Below are positions 17,687 to 27,250 of a stretch of DNA of 64,000 nucleotides, in pieces. The stretch lies in assembly GCF_900176395.1 (NCBI RefSeq), contig NZ_FWXL01000001.1, forward strand, positions 372,001 through 436,000. The letters are read 5' to 3'. Both the position numbers and the translations under genes were made by a program. This stretch comes from Novosphingobium sp. B1. GTDB lineage: Bacteria > Pseudomonadota > Alphaproteobacteria > Sphingomonadales > Sphingomonadaceae. Below the pieces are notes generated by a model, which did not search any database, was not told where the DNA came from, and worked only from the letters and a program-made list of their open reading frames with translations. Within the stretch, counting starts at the first letter, position 1, and each line of letters begins with the position of its first letter.

Positions 17687-19232
17687 TGGCCGTTACCTTC
17701 CCACAAACGTGCGCCACATATTCGGCATGGGAGGGCATTCGGGCAACATCCTTTGCATAGGCACTGCGCACTGTTTCGAGAAACGCGGAGAGACTTTCTG
17801 GCGACACCTGATCGGCCATGGGGTGCCAGCGTTCGGGCATGATGCCTTGGCCGATCATTACCTGAACCCAGCCCGGTACGTCGAACAGTTCGTCATGCTC
17901 GCGAACGATGCGCCCGGACGCCCTGAACATGGCCAGACGCTGCGCCAACCCTGCCGGGACCTCCCCTGCACCTACCATCGACCTCAAGCCGTCCCAGAAC
18001 GGCTCGCCATGCCTGCCGTTGGCCACATAATGGAGGATCACGAAGTCACGGATGCGCTCGATCTCGAAGGTTGCCAGGCGGTTGTAGCCATCGCGATCGG
18101 CATCCTGCACCGGCCCGTTGGGCAGGAAATCGATCAGGCGGCTGATCGCGGTCTGGATCAGGTGGATCGAGGTCGATTCCAGCGGCTCGATGAATCCGGA
18201 CGACAGTCCGACGGCAACGACGTTGCGCTCCCAGAACCGTTCGCGCCGACCGGCCTTGAAGCGGATGGTGCGCGGCTCGGCCAGTTGTTCGCCGTCAAGC
18301 CGGGCGATCAGCCGCGCAGTGGCTTCATCCTCGCTCATCAGGTCGGAGCAAAAGACGTGACCGTTGCCGGTGCGGTGCTGAAGCGGAATTCGCCAGCACC
18401 AGCCCGCCGGCTGTGCGATGGAGCGGGTATAGGGCACGAGCGGCTCGGCCCGGGTGCAGGGCACCGCTACGGCGCGGTCACATTGCAGCCACTGGCTCCA
18501 GTCGACATAATCGACGCCCATTTCCTGCCCGAGCAAGAGACTGCGGAAGCCCGAGCAGTCGACGAAAAGATCGCCTTCGACAACGTCGCCACGGTCGAGG
18601 CGCAGCGCCGCAAGATCGCCATTCTGCGGATCGCGGTCAAATCCGACGATGCGGCCTTCGACCCGCCTCACCCCGCAGCCCTCGGCGTAGCGGCGCAGGA
18701 AAGCGGCGTAGAGAGAGGCGTCGAAGTGATAGGCATAAGGCATGGGCGGCAAGGCGCTACCCTGTGGCCTTTCGATATGCGCGAACTTGTCGGCCTCGCA
18801 GGCAACCGCGTTGAGAACGTAATCGCCAAGCGGACCGGCCATGCCTTCCGCCCGTCCGCGCAGCCAGTAATGGTGAAACGGAAGAACGCCAAGGCTGCGC
18901 CCGGTCAGGCCGAACCCGTGGATGTAGCGCTCGTCAAAGCCGCCCCAGCCTTCGAAGGCGATGCCGAGCTTCCAGGTGCCGTGCGTCTCGCGCAGGAACT
19001 GCGCCTCGTCTATGCCCAGCATCTGGTTGAACAGGCGCACCATCGGAATGGTCGCCTCGCCCACACCGACCGTACCGATCTCTTCGGACTCGACGAGCGT
19101 GACCTGCCAGTGCGGCGCGGCCAGGCGACCAAGCGCGGCCGCGGTCATCCAACCGGCGGTTCCGCCGCCTGCTATGACGATCCTGCGCTGATGTAAGGCC
19201 GGCAACGTATCTCTCCCGCAGCGAATTCTCAT
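17679..19232 (-). CDS. Tryptophan-halogenase family flavoprotein (maltose locus)
   Basis: The 517-aa protein has all flavin-dependent halogenase hallmarks. These are the FAD motif GGGTAGW (22-28), the WxWxIP motif WCWRIP (278-283), the conserved Lys K88 in GTWKLG (PrnA K79 equivalent) and E352 in PLEST (PrnA E346 equivalent). Whether it halogenates a small molecule is unknown: such proteins recur beside TonB sugar receptors in Caulobacterales, Xanthomonadales and sphingomonads without a defined substrate. The ATG at 19232 follows AGAAGG with good spacing; GTG 19253 and TTG 19205 are alternatives. It is the second gene of the receptor operon, after a hairpin, and overlaps the amylase start by eight bases. 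Confidence 0.88.
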   Translation of the reverse strand: MRIRCGRDTLPALHQRRIVIAGGGTAGWMTAAALGRLAAPHWQVTLVESEEIGTVGVGEATIPMVRLFNQMLGIDEAQFLRETHGTWKLGIAFEGWGGFDERYIHGFGLTGRSLGVLPFHHYWLRGRAEGMAGPLGDYVLNAVACEADKFAHIERPQGSALPPMPYAYHFDASLYAAFLRRYAEGCGVRRVEGRIVGFDRDPQNGDLAALRLDRGDVVEGDLFVDCSGFRSLLLGQEMGVDYVDWSQWLQCDRAVAVPCTRAEPLVPYTRSIAQPAGWCWRIPLQHRTGNGHVFCSDLMSEDEATARLIARLDGEQLAEPRTIRFKAGRRERFWERNVVAVGLSSGFIEPLESTSIHLIQTAISRLIDFLPNGPVQDADRDGYNRLATFEIERIRDFVILHYVANGRHGEPFWDGLRSMVGAGEVPAGLAQRLAMFRASGRIVREHDELFDVPGWVQVMIGQGIMPERWHPMADQVSPESLSAFLETVRSAYAKDVARMPSHAEYVAHVCGKVTANA

Positions 19233-19269
19233 CAGAGTGCCTTCTGCGGGCACATTATTGCAACAGAAT

Positions 19270-19299
19270 GGAGGGGGCGGTGATGAGGCCGCCCCCTCC
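19270..19299 (-). other. Intercistronic hairpin after TonB receptor
   Basis: Perfect 11-bp stem (19270-19280 with 19289-19299; GGAGGGGGCGG and its complement) with an 8-base loop, eight bases beyond the receptor stop codon. No T-run follows on the minus strand, so it looks like an mRNA-stabilising or attenuating element, not a full terminator. Comparable hairpins follow the other two receptor genes. Confidence 0.75.
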
Positions 19300-19306
19300 G
19301 GAGGGA

Positions 19307-22018
19307 TCAGAACTTGTAGTTGAAGCCGGCCATGAAGCGGCGGCCGTAGGTCTGGTAGTTGCGGATCTGCATCGGCGCGCCATTGTCGACCGAGACAAAC
19401 GGTTCGTCAGTCAGGTTCTGGCCCTGCAGGAACAGCGACAGGCCGTTGAGCGAGCTGCCCGGCTGGAAGTCATAGCCGATCTGGGCATCAACGATGGTTT
19501 CCTTCAGTGCGCGGCGCAGTTCACGCTCGCCGCCGAAGCCGACGAAGATACCCTGGAACGACGAGCGGTAACGCGCCGATGCGCGGGCGTTGAAGCCGGA
19601 CTTTTCGAAGAACAGCGTACCCGAGGCGACCCAGCGCGAGTAGTCCGGAAGGTCCATCGAGTCCGCGTTCGGGCCCGGCTTGATCGAGGTCTTGGTGTAG
19701 CCCACGCCGCCGGTGAAGCCGAAGCCCGAAAGCGCCGGGGTCACCACATCGAACGGAAGCGTGCCTGCCAGTTCGATACCGTAGAGCTTGCCGCCCGAAC
19801 CATTGACCGCCGTGTTGATCGTGCCGACGTAGTTGGTGATCGGCACCGGCGCCACGATCGGCAGACCCGAGTAGTCGTAGGGCACGACATCCTTGTAGAT
19901 GTAGTTGTCGAGCTTCTTGTAGAACATCTGCACGCCGAGGTAGCCCTTGCCACCGAAGTACTTTTCGATGTTCAGGTCTGCCGCCCAGGCACGATAGGGC
20001 TTGAGCTGCGGGTTGCCGCCGCTGCCCGAGATCACGCCGCTGGCGACGTTGTAGCCATAATCGATGCTGACCTTCATGTCCTCGAAGCGCGGACGCTGGA
20101 TTTCGCGGGCTGCGGCAACGCGCACCACCCAGTCACCGGGGATGCGGAAGTTGAGGTTCATGCTGGGCAGGATGTCCCAGTAGCGATCCCCGCGCACCAC
20201 CGGCACGAGGCTGGCGGCTGCGAGATTCTGGAAGCCGCGCGACTTCTGCTCGGTGTTCTGGGCAAGAACGCCGATGTTGCCGTCCATCTCGACCGCGCCG
20301 AAGGTCGCCTTGAGATCACCCTTGAGGTAGATCGACATCACGCGCTCGGTGACCGAATAGGCCTTGGCCGGAACGTCCTTCGAGGCATTGAGCGTCTTCA
20401 CGTAGACGCCATCTTCAAGCAGCTTGAAGGGATCGTAGCCGATGATCGGACCGGCACCGATGAACGAAAGATCGGTCGCACCCGTGCGGTACTTTTCCGG
20501 AACGACAAGCGACTTGGCGCCGCCGGCGAGATTGAGGAAGTATTCTTCCGGCGTCTTGCCCTTCGTACGGTCGACGTATGCGGTGCCGATGGTCAGCTTC
20601 GACAGGAAGCTGTCTTCCAGCTCCTTGCCGACTTCGACCTGGAAGCTCTTGATCTCGTCATCGATGATGCGGTCGTTGTAGTAGCCTTCCTGCGAGCCCT
20701 TGGGCGCGCCACCACCCCAACCCAGCGGGTCGGTCAGAACGATCGAGTTGTAGTTGCCATAGTCGAGCGTGTTGCTGACGAACTTCGTGCCGGTGGGCCC
20801 GCTGACGAAGGTCAGGGTGTCGGTCGCGCCGACGCCCGCGCCAGGGCCGGTGCCTGCGTTGGTTTCAAGGCTCAGTTCGCTGCGATCGGTCTTCGAATAG
20901 CCGAAGTCGAACGAGGCCGACCAGCCATCATCACCTGCCCAAGCCGCATTGAAGCCGCCCGAGAAGATGTCGGAGTTGCGCTGGTAGCCATGATTGTTGA
21001 CCACAGCTTCGACGCCCGAGAACGTACCCTTGGTGATCAGGTTGCCCGAGGATTCGATCCCGGTGGGCGAAAGCGTCGCGCCGCTCCAGGCCAGCGGGAA
21101 TTCGACGCCGCGCTTGACCTGACGATCCTTGAAGTTGCCGTAGAAGGCATCGACGGTCAGGGTCAGTTCGTCGACGGGCTTGAACTGGACAGTGCCCTGA
21201 ACGCCAAGCCGCTTAAGCTGGGTCGAGACGCCGAACGGCTTCATGCCGCCGATGATCTTGGTGTTATTCGGGCCATCGGCATAACCCCAGGCTTCGAACT
21301 CCTGCGCCTGGTAGGGCTCGTCGGTGTAGGCAGCCGAAAGCGCGACGCCGAGACGGTCTTCCATGAACTGGCCGACGTAGGTTGCCGTGGCGCGGTAGCC
21401 GAACTCGTTGCTGTCCTTGTTGACCTTGCCCAGATCGGTGTAGGTACCGCGACCGCCGAACGAGAGCAGGCTCTTGCCGAATTCGAGCGGACGGATGGTC
21501 TTGATGTCGACGGTGCCGACGAGGCCTTGGTGCACGAGGTTTGCCTGCGGCGCCTTGTACACATCCACGCGGCTGACGATTTCCGAGGGGAACTGGTCGA
21601 ATTCGACGTTGCGCTGTTCGCCCGTCGAGGTCTGCGGACGGCCGTTCAGCGTGGTCGATGAAAGATCGGCGCTCGAACCGCGAATGGCGATCGAGTTGGC
21701 ACGGCCGAACAGGCGCTGCGTGGTGAGGCCCGGAAGGCGGGCAATGGATTCACCGATCGATGCGTCAGGCAGGCGTCCGATATCTTCGGCCGAAACCGAT
21801 TCCACGATCACCGGCGACGTCTTCTTGACGTTCACGGCGGTTGCGAGCGCAGCGCGGAAGCCGGTGACGACAATCGCCTGTTCTTCGCCCGCAGGGGCTT
21901 CTTCGGTAGCCTGCGGCTGTGCTGCAGCGTCCTGGGCCAACGCCGGCGTTGCGCCCAGCGCGGCAGTCATTGCGACGAGCGAAACGCCCGCAGCAGCGGT
22001 GAATGTGCGAATTGCCAT
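19307..22018 (-). CDS. TonB-dependent receptor, MalA/carbohydrate type
   Basis: Outer-membrane active transporter, probably for maltodextrins. The 903-aa protein has a signal peptide (MAIRTFTAAAG, cleavage ALA-QD near residue 29), a TonB box (AIVVTG), a plug domain with the IGRLPDASIGESIARLPG segment typical of Xanthomonas/Caulobacter-type carbohydrate receptors, and a C-terminal beta-barrel strand ending in aromatic Phe (FNYKF). First gene of an operon with halogenase, amylase and two alpha-glucosidases, which supports the substrate guess; Caulobacter MalA is the obvious comparison. Transcription would start in the 22.0-22.35 kb gap shared with lacI. Confidence 0.92.
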   Translation of the reverse strand: MAIRTFTAAAGVSLVAMTAALGATPALAQDAAAQPQATEEAPAGEEQAIVVTGFRAALATAVNVKKTSPVIVESVSAEDIGRLPDASIGESIARLPGLTTQRLFGRANSIAIRGSSADLSSTTLNGRPQTSTGEQRNVEFDQFPSEIVSRVDVYKAPQANLVHQGLVGTVDIKTIRPLEFGKSLLSFGGRGTYTDLGKVNKDSNEFGYRATATYVGQFMEDRLGVALSAAYTDEPYQAQEFEAWGYADGPNNTKIIGGMKPFGVSTQLKRLGVQGTVQFKPVDELTLTVDAFYGNFKDRQVKRGVEFPLAWSGATLSPTGIESSGNLITKGTFSGVEAVVNNHGYQRNSDIFSGGFNAAWAGDDGWSASFDFGYSKTDRSELSLETNAGTGPGAGVGATDTLTFVSGPTGTKFVSNTLDYGNYNSIVLTDPLGWGGGAPKGSQEGYYNDRIIDDEIKSFQVEVGKELEDSFLSKLTIGTAYVDRTKGKTPEEYFLNLAGGAKSLVVPEKYRTGATDLSFIGAGPIIGYDPFKLLEDGVYVKTLNASKDVPAKAYSVTERVMSIYLKGDLKATFGAVEMDGNIGVLAQNTEQKSRGFQNLAAASLVPVVRGDRYWDILPSMNLNFRIPGDWVVRVAAAREIQRPRFEDMKVSIDYGYNVASGVISGSGGNPQLKPYRAWAADLNIEKYFGGKGYLGVQMFYKKLDNYIYKDVVPYDYSGLPIVAPVPITNYVGTINTAVNGSGGKLYGIELAGTLPFDVVTPALSGFGFTGGVGYTKTSIKPGPNADSMDLPDYSRWVASGTLFFEKSGFNARASARYRSSFQGIFVGFGGERELRRALKETIVDAQIGYDFQPGSSLNGLSLFLQGQNLTDEPFVSVDNGAPMQIRNYQTYGRRFMAGFNYKF

Positions 22019-22357
22019 GTTGAGTATCACTCCCCCAGACCGGAGATGTTCCGGCCCTGAACCTTGATTGCGAATACGACGGGGCCGCTGACCCGGCCTT
22101 CCGTTCAAAATGGTTTTAAGGGAGCAATGAAGATTGGCGAATATGGCATACGTATACTATGCATAACTCGTTGCACGCGTTACGATCCTGCCAGCCCGCA
22201 CGGAAGCCGCCAGAAGGTGTGGAAATCCCGACTTTGCCGGTGTTTGGAATGCTGATGGGCGAGGCCTGGCGCAGCGCGTTGCGTGGAGCGGAAATCGCGC
22301 ATAAACTCTCATTGGGCCGACCAAGGGAGCACACCTGGCGGCGGGAGAGACAGGATC
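22019..22357. promoter_or_regulatory. Divergent promoter region, TonB receptor / lacI
   Basis: A 339-base non-coding gap between the receptor operon (leftward) and lacI (rightward). It contains the candidate operator at 22145-22158, an AT-richer stretch just beside it, and the lacI ribosome site GGGAGAGA. I find no RNA gene or additional coding sequence here. Confidence 0.75.
22145..22158. promoter_or_regulatory. Candidate LacI-type operator, maltose locus
   Basis: GGCATACGTATACT carries the self-complementary core ATACGTAT and matches GGCATACGTATGCC at 12 of 14 positions. It sits between the divergent receptor operon and the adjacent lacI gene, the expected place for autoregulation and operon control. 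Related elements are at 12097 (zwf) and 23419 (before the MFS gene). Confidence 0.5.
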
Positions 22358-23392
22358 ATGGGGCGCAAGCCATCCAACAAGCCAACCAGTTTCGACATTG
22401 CCTATCTCGCCGGGGTATCGCAGCCGACCGTGAGCCGGGCATTGCGTGGAAGCAAGTCGGTCAGCCTTGCGACGCGGCAGAAGATCGAAGCGATCGCGCG
22501 GCAGTTGAACTACACGGTCGACAAGAATGCGTCTTCGCTGCGTTCGCAACGATCGAATACGCTGGCGCTGCTCTTCTTCGAAGATCCGACGCCTGATGAA
22601 TCCAACATAAATCCCTTCTTTCTGGCCATGCTTGGCTCGATTACCCGCCACTGCGCCAATCGAGGGCTCGATCTGCTGATCTCGTTTCAGAAACTGGATG
22701 ATGACTGGCACAAGCGCTATCAGGACAGCCACCGCGCCGACGGGCTGATCCTGTTGGGCTATGGTGACTACACTGCCTACGAGCCTCGTCTACGCCAGTT
22801 GATCCGATCCGGTACCCATTTCGTGCGCTGGGGGTCGGTCGATGATGGCACCATCGGGACAACGGTCGGCTCGGACAACTTTGGCGCAGGCCGTCTGGCC
22901 GGAGAGCATCTGCTGGCGCGCGGGCGGCGGAATATCGCATTCCTGGGCCAAGCGGATCCGCATTACCCGGAATTCCAGCAGCGTCATGCCGGACTGATGA
23001 AAGCGATCGCGACCGCCGGCCTGGTCGCCGATCGCGATCTCGTGGTCGACGCGACGTCATCGGAGGAGATCGGATACAATGCGGGGCGAACCCTGCTGGC
23101 CCGCGGCAAGCCGTTCGATGCGATATTTGCGGCGAGTGATCTGATCGCGATCGGAGCGATGCGTGCGCTGTCCGAAGCCGGCATTTCCTCGCCGGGAGAT
23201 GTCGCGATCGTCGGATTTGACGACATTCCCGCCGCATCGTTGACCAATCCCCCCCTGACGACGCTGATGCAGGATATCAGGCTCGCCGGAGAGGCGCTGG
23301 TAGAGAGCGTGATTGCGCAGATCGAGGGCCGCCCTGCAACCACCCGCGTGCTCCCTGCCCGGCTCGTCGTGCGCGCAAGTACTGGTGGATGA
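22358..23392 (+). CDS. LacI-family regulator of the maltose/sucrose locus
   Basis: A 344-aa repressor with N-terminal helix-turn-helix (FDIAYLAGVSQPTVSRALRG) and a periplasmic-binding-protein-like sugar domain. The domain ends with the family signature VAIVGFDDIPAASLTNPPLTT. The ATG at 22358 follows GGGAGAGA; the longer in-frame start at 22283 is not credible. It diverges from the maltodextrin operon and precedes an MFS sugar transporter and a fructokinase, so it probably senses a glucoside or sucrose-derived inducer and controls both arms. Confidence 0.92.
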   Translation: MGRKPSNKPTSFDIAYLAGVSQPTVSRALRGSKSVSLATRQKIEAIARQLNYTVDKNASSLRSQRSNTLALLFFEDPTPDESNINPFFLAMLGSITRHCANRGLDLLISFQKLDDDWHKRYQDSHRADGLILLGYGDYTAYEPRLRQLIRSGTHFVRWGSVDDGTIGTTVGSDNFGAGRLAGEHLLARGRRNIAFLGQADPHYPEFQQRHAGLMKAIATAGLVADRDLVVDATSSEEIGYNAGRTLLARGKPFDAIFAASDLIAIGAMRALSEAGISSPGDVAIVGFDDIPAASLTNPPLTTLMQDIRLAGEALVESVIAQIEGRPATTRVLPARLVVRASTGG

Positions 23393-23418
23393 CGAGCTGG
23401 CAGCCGATGCATGTGTTT

Positions 23419-23432
23419 GGTATTCGTATGCG
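23419..23432. promoter_or_regulatory. Candidate LacI-type operator before MFS gene
   Basis: GGTATTCGTATGCG matches GGCATACGTATGCC at 11 of 14 positions and lies in the 151-base gap between lacI and the MFS transporter. It could provide a second promoter control. Weak alone; listed because it recurs in the same locus. Confidence 0.3.
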
Positions 23433-23543
23433 CATCGATTGCAGCAGAGGCCTGTTTCTGCGAGTTCGAACGCCGTAACGACGCTCGGCAAGGCAAGCGC
23501 CTGCCATCAACCAGCGCATAAGCGTCGGCAGGCGGGAGCCAGG

Positions 23544-25049
23544 ATGAATACCTCGACACCATTCACGGCACGCGAGAAGCCACCGCAGTCCTTTGGCGGT
23601 CTGTGGAACATCAGTTTCGGCTACTTCGGCATCCAGATCGCGTTTGCCCTGCAGAATGCCAATGTCAGCCGCATATTCCAATCGCTGGGAAGCGCCGTCG
23701 ACGATCTGGCCTTCCTGTGGATCGCCGGACCGGTGACCGGGCTCATCGTGCAGCCGTTGATCGGTTATCATTCGGACCGGACCTGGAGCCGCTTCGGCCG
23801 CAGGCGTCCCTACTTTCTCGCCGGCGCAGTGCTGGCAGCTCTCGCCCTCGTCGGCTTGCCCAACACCGGCCTGCTCCTGATCGCTGCTGCGTTTCTGTGG
23901 TTGCTGGACGCCTCGCTCAACGTCGCGATGGAGCCGTTCCGGGCGTTTGCCGGCGACATGACGTCAGAACGCCAGCGGGCGCAGGCTTTTGCCTTCCAAA
24001 CGTGCTTCATCGGCGCAGGCGCGGTCGTCGGCAGTCTGGCACCCGCCCTGTTCAACTGGCTGGGCATAGCCAACACCGCGCCCGAAGGCGTCATTCCGGC
24101 ATCGGTGCGCTACAGCTTCTACCTGGGAGCGGTCGCCATGCTGTTGAGCGTGGGGTGGACGGTTTTTAGTGTGAAGGAATATTCACCGGCTGAAATGGCG
24201 GCGTTCGAAGGAGTTGCCGAGGACTCCGGGGCAGAGGCGCACGAGCCGCTTGTCTATCCGCGCAGCGGCCCGATCTGGGTGGTCGTCGGCGTGATCCTGC
24301 TGGGGCTTGTGGCGATGCTTGGTCTCGACAAGCAACTGTATGTGCTGGGCGGCGGGATTTCCGTATTTGGACTGATGCAGATCGGCGTGAGGGCGACCAC
24401 GGCACGCGGTGCCCTCGCCCATATCGTCAGCGACCTTGCCCAGATGCCGCCTCAGATGCGGCAGCTTGCCGTGGCGCAGTTCTTCACGTGGATCGGCTTC
24501 TTCATCGTCTGGATCTACACGACGCCTGTCGTGACGGCGCAGGCGTTCGGTGCGCGCGACACCACAAGCCAGGCATTCAACGCCGGGGCAGACTGGGTCG
24601 GCGTGATGTTCGCATTCTACAATGGGGTCGCCGCCGTGGCCGCATTTCTGCTGCCCGCTCTCTCGAGGCGCGTGGGCAATGCGGCCACGCATGCCGTAGC
24701 CTTGCTGTGCGGTGCTGCCGGCTTTGTCGGCATCCTGCTGATCCGGGACCCGATGCTGCTGCTTCTGCCGATGGTCGGCATGGGTGTGGCCTGGGCGTCG
24801 GTTCTCTCGATGCCCTACGTCATCCTGACCCGCGTCCTGCCGCCACGCAAATTCGGCATCTACATCGGAATCTTCAACTTCTTCATCGTGATACCGCAAT
24901 TGGTCGTCGCCACGCTGATGGGCGGGGTGATGCGCAGCTTCTTCCCTGGCGAGCCACGGTGGACCATGCTGGTTGCGGCGCTGATGATGGCGGCAGCGGC
25001 TGGCGCGATGATGCTGGTCAAGGAAAACACGGAAGGGACGGTCGCATGA
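23544..25049 (+). CDS. MFS sugar transporter (SLC45/GPH-like)
   Basis: A 501-aa inner-membrane carrier with about 12 hydrophobic segments and the loop motif YHSDRTWSRFGRRRPYFLAG between TM2 and TM3. This is as in maltose and sucrose symporters of Caulobacter and other alphaproteobacteria. The ATG at 23544 follows GGGAGCCAGG. The stop overlaps the fructokinase start (ATGA). Likely moves maltose or sucrose produced in the periplasm into the cytoplasm. It is a distant paralogue of the MFS gene at 37.3-38.7 kb. Confidence 0.88.
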   Translation: MNTSTPFTAREKPPQSFGGLWNISFGYFGIQIAFALQNANVSRIFQSLGSAVDDLAFLWIAGPVTGLIVQPLIGYHSDRTWSRFGRRRPYFLAGAVLAALALVGLPNTGLLLIAAAFLWLLDASLNVAMEPFRAFAGDMTSERQRAQAFAFQTCFIGAGAVVGSLAPALFNWLGIANTAPEGVIPASVRYSFYLGAVAMLLSVGWTVFSVKEYSPAEMAAFEGVAEDSGAEAHEPLVYPRSGPIWVVVGVILLGLVAMLGLDKQLYVLGGGISVFGLMQIGVRATTARGALAHIVSDLAQMPPQMRQLAVAQFFTWIGFFIVWIYTTPVVTAQAFGARDTTSQAFNAGADWVGVMFAFYNGVAAVAAFLLPALSRRVGNAATHAVALLCGAAGFVGILLIRDPMLLLLPMVGMGVAWASVLSMPYVILTRVLPPRKFGIYIGIFNFFIVIPQLVVATLMGGVMRSFFPGEPRWTMLVAALMMAAAAGAMMLVKENTEGTVA

Positions 25050-25945
25050 GCGGGCAGGGTCTGATCGGCGCGGTCGAAGCAGGTGGAACGAAGTTCGTCC
25101 TTGCCGTTTCCACGCAACAGGGCGAGATCATGGCCCGCACGCGCATGCCGACCAATACGCCTGCAGAAACGTGGCCAGCCATGCGTGCCTTCTTCGCGGA
25201 GGCAAGTGCGCAGCATGGGCCAATCGCTGCATTCGGAGTGGCGAGCTTCGGGCCGATCGATATCGATCCGGCTTCGCCAGCCTATGGCACATTTACGACC
25301 ACGCCCAAGCCGGGCTGGTCCGGCGCGCGGTTTCAGGACGTGCTGGCCGGGTTCGGCGCGCCGATAAAGGTCGACACCGATGTAAACGGCGCAGCGATCG
25401 GTGAGTGGATGGCAGGTGCCGGGCAAGGTTGCCGCACTTTGGCCTACACCACTATCGGCACCGGGGTCGGCACCGGCGTGGTCCGGGATGGGCAGTCGCT
25501 GATGGGCATATCGCATTTCGAGAGCGGCCATATCGCCACGCCGCGTGACCCTTCTGTCGATCCTTTCACGGGAATCTGCCCCTATCATGGCGACTGTCTC
25601 GAGGGGCTATCCTGCGGACCTGCGATTGAACGGCGCTGGGGCACCAGCCTTGACCAGCTGGGGTCGGAACACGTCGCCATCATTGCAGGCTATATCGCGC
25701 ATCTCGCCAGCACACTGGTGCTGCTGCATATGCCTGATCGCCTGATCTTTGGCGGGGGAGTGATGAAGGCTCCGGGGCTGGTCGAAGCGGTCCGTGAAGC
25801 GACCGCAGCGAAGCTCAACGGCTATGTGCAGCACCCACGCCTTGACGCAGGGCTTGAGCGTTACATCGTGACGCCCGGCCTTGGCGATGATGCCGGGATC
25901 ACGGGTGCAATCGAACTTGGTCGTCAGGCTTTGCTGGCGAGATAA
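25046..25945 (+). CDS. Fructokinase, ROK family
   Basis: Phosphorylates fructose to fructose-6-phosphate. The 299-aa ROK protein has the N-terminal phosphate-binding AVEAGGTKF, the GTGVGTGVV segment and the zinc-binding cluster CPYHGDCLEGL, which resemble Zymomonas Frk and Bacillus ScrK. It is coupled to the MFS gene by an ATGA overlap and overlaps the convergent GH32 gene by 22 bases. It would consume fructose from sucrose cleavage by the GH32 and GH68 enzymes in the adjacent locus. Confidence 0.9.
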   Translation: MSGQGLIGAVEAGGTKFVLAVSTQQGEIMARTRMPTNTPAETWPAMRAFFAEASAQHGPIAAFGVASFGPIDIDPASPAYGTFTTTPKPGWSGARFQDVLAGFGAPIKVDTDVNGAAIGEWMAGAGQGCRTLAYTTIGTGVGTGVVRDGQSLMGISHFESGHIATPRDPSVDPFTGICPYHGDCLEGLSCGPAIERRWGTSLDQLGSEHVAIIAGYIAHLASTLVLLHMPDRLIFGGGVMKAPGLVEAVREATAAKLNGYVQHPRLDAGLERYIVTPGLGDDAGITGAIELGRQALLAR

Positions 25946-27249
25946 AGCGCATCGAGGCGGCCTTCGCCGCGTATCGCCCACGCTTCTCCCTGCAGCCGAT
26001 GCTGCAGGGTAAGGCAGGCAGTGCCGCCCCCGGCGATGACTTCGATGCTGCCGCTGTCGAGCCAGATGCTTACCGGTGCATCGACGCCTACCGCCATCGT
26101 CGAGGTGCGGTCCAATTGCGGCGTTACCGGATCGCGCCTGTCAACCTGGAACTGCCCCGCCCTCAGCGAGCAGGAAAGGTTGCGACCAGCGTCGTCGCAG
26201 ATCGCGAAGTGACAGGTGTCGCCCGCGCGGACGGAAAGCAAGGCGCTTGCAGCAAGCGGACGCGGGCCCTGCCCCAGCGACATGGCCTCAGGATTGCCAA
26301 AAAGGGCACGGCAGGTGGGCTCGATTTCCTGAACCAGCAGAAACCCGTCGCCCGCCATGCGCAGCGAAAGCCGACGCGGCAGGCTCATCGCGCCGCGCCA
26401 TCCCTGCCGCGGCAGATGCTTTTGCACCGCATGATTGCCCATCCAACCGAGCCACGCCGGGCGCCCTGACCGGTCACGCGGGTCGTTCCATCCGATCGCG
26501 GCATAGAACTCATCGCCATGATCGGCCAATTGCCAAGCCGTCTGCGGTTCGAAGCGTTCACCATCGAAGGTTCCGACGCGATAAAGCGCGCCTGATCCGG
26601 GAGCGCCTGACAGGACATCGACCTTGAACAGCCAGCGCGTTTCGCCACTGCCCTCCACGGGAAGTTCAACCAGGTACGGGCATTCCCACAGATGACCGGG
26701 GGCGTCGTCTGTCGGGATTTCGGACAACTCGGCCCATGCCTTGAGGTCAGTTGACGCATAGAGCAGTGCCCGATTTTCGTCTGACAGGACAACGACCATG
26801 ATCCAGCGGCGTGAAGGTTCGTGCCAGAACACGTTGGGATCGCGAAAGTCTGCCATGGTGCGGTCGAGCACCGGATTGCCAGGGTGTTTGACGAAGGTGC
26901 GGCCGCGATCATTGCTGGCCGCGATGCATTGGAACTGGTGGGCGCGGTCGGTCCGGGCACCGGTATAGATCGCCACCATCGCATCGTTGCCGAAACCTGC
27001 GCTGCCAACGTGATCGATGACGGCCGACCCGGAAAAGATCATCGTCTGATCTTCTTCCGCCAGCGCGACTGGCATTTCCTGCCAGTGCGCAAGATCGGGA
27101 GAGACTGCATGGCCCCATGACATGTGGCACCAGTCTTCACCGAAGGGATTGTACTGGTAGAACATGTGCCATTCGCCGTCCTGCCAGACGAGGCCATTGG
27201 GATCGCTCAGCCAGTTGGCAGTGGGGGCATAGTGGTAACGAGGGCGCAT
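25924..27249 (-). CDS. GH32 beta-fructosidase (sucrase/levanase type)
   Basis: Hydrolyses beta-fructofuranosides such as sucrose or fructo-oligosaccharides. The 441-aa protein has the nucleophile motif WLSDPNG (D16), the transition-state stabiliser FRDPNV (D137) and the acid/base motif ECPYL (E189). There is no signal peptide, so it is cytoplasmic. The C-terminal beta-sandwich module is present. It is the last gene of the second TonB-receptor operon and starts one base after the 2OG-oxygenase stop codon. Confidence 0.93.
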   Translation of the reverse strand: MRPRYHYAPTANWLSDPNGLVWQDGEWHMFYQYNPFGEDWCHMSWGHAVSPDLAHWQEMPVALAEEDQTMIFSGSAVIDHVGSAGFGNDAMVAIYTGARTDRAHQFQCIAASNDRGRTFVKHPGNPVLDRTMADFRDPNVFWHEPSRRWIMVVVLSDENRALLYASTDLKAWAELSEIPTDDAPGHLWECPYLVELPVEGSGETRWLFKVDVLSGAPGSGALYRVGTFDGERFEPQTAWQLADHGDEFYAAIGWNDPRDRSGRPAWLGWMGNHAVQKHLPRQGWRGAMSLPRRLSLRMAGDGFLLVQEIEPTCRALFGNPEAMSLGQGPRPLAASALLSVRAGDTCHFAICDDAGRNLSCSLRAGQFQVDRRDPVTPQLDRTSTMAVGVDAPVSIWLDSGSIEVIAGGGTACLTLQHRLQGEAWAIRGEGRLDALYLASKA

Positions 27250-27250
27250 G

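Noticed and set aside
19268..21661. 797-aa open frame antisense to the first TonB receptor
   Set aside because: Mirror of the receptor gene; no homology signature.
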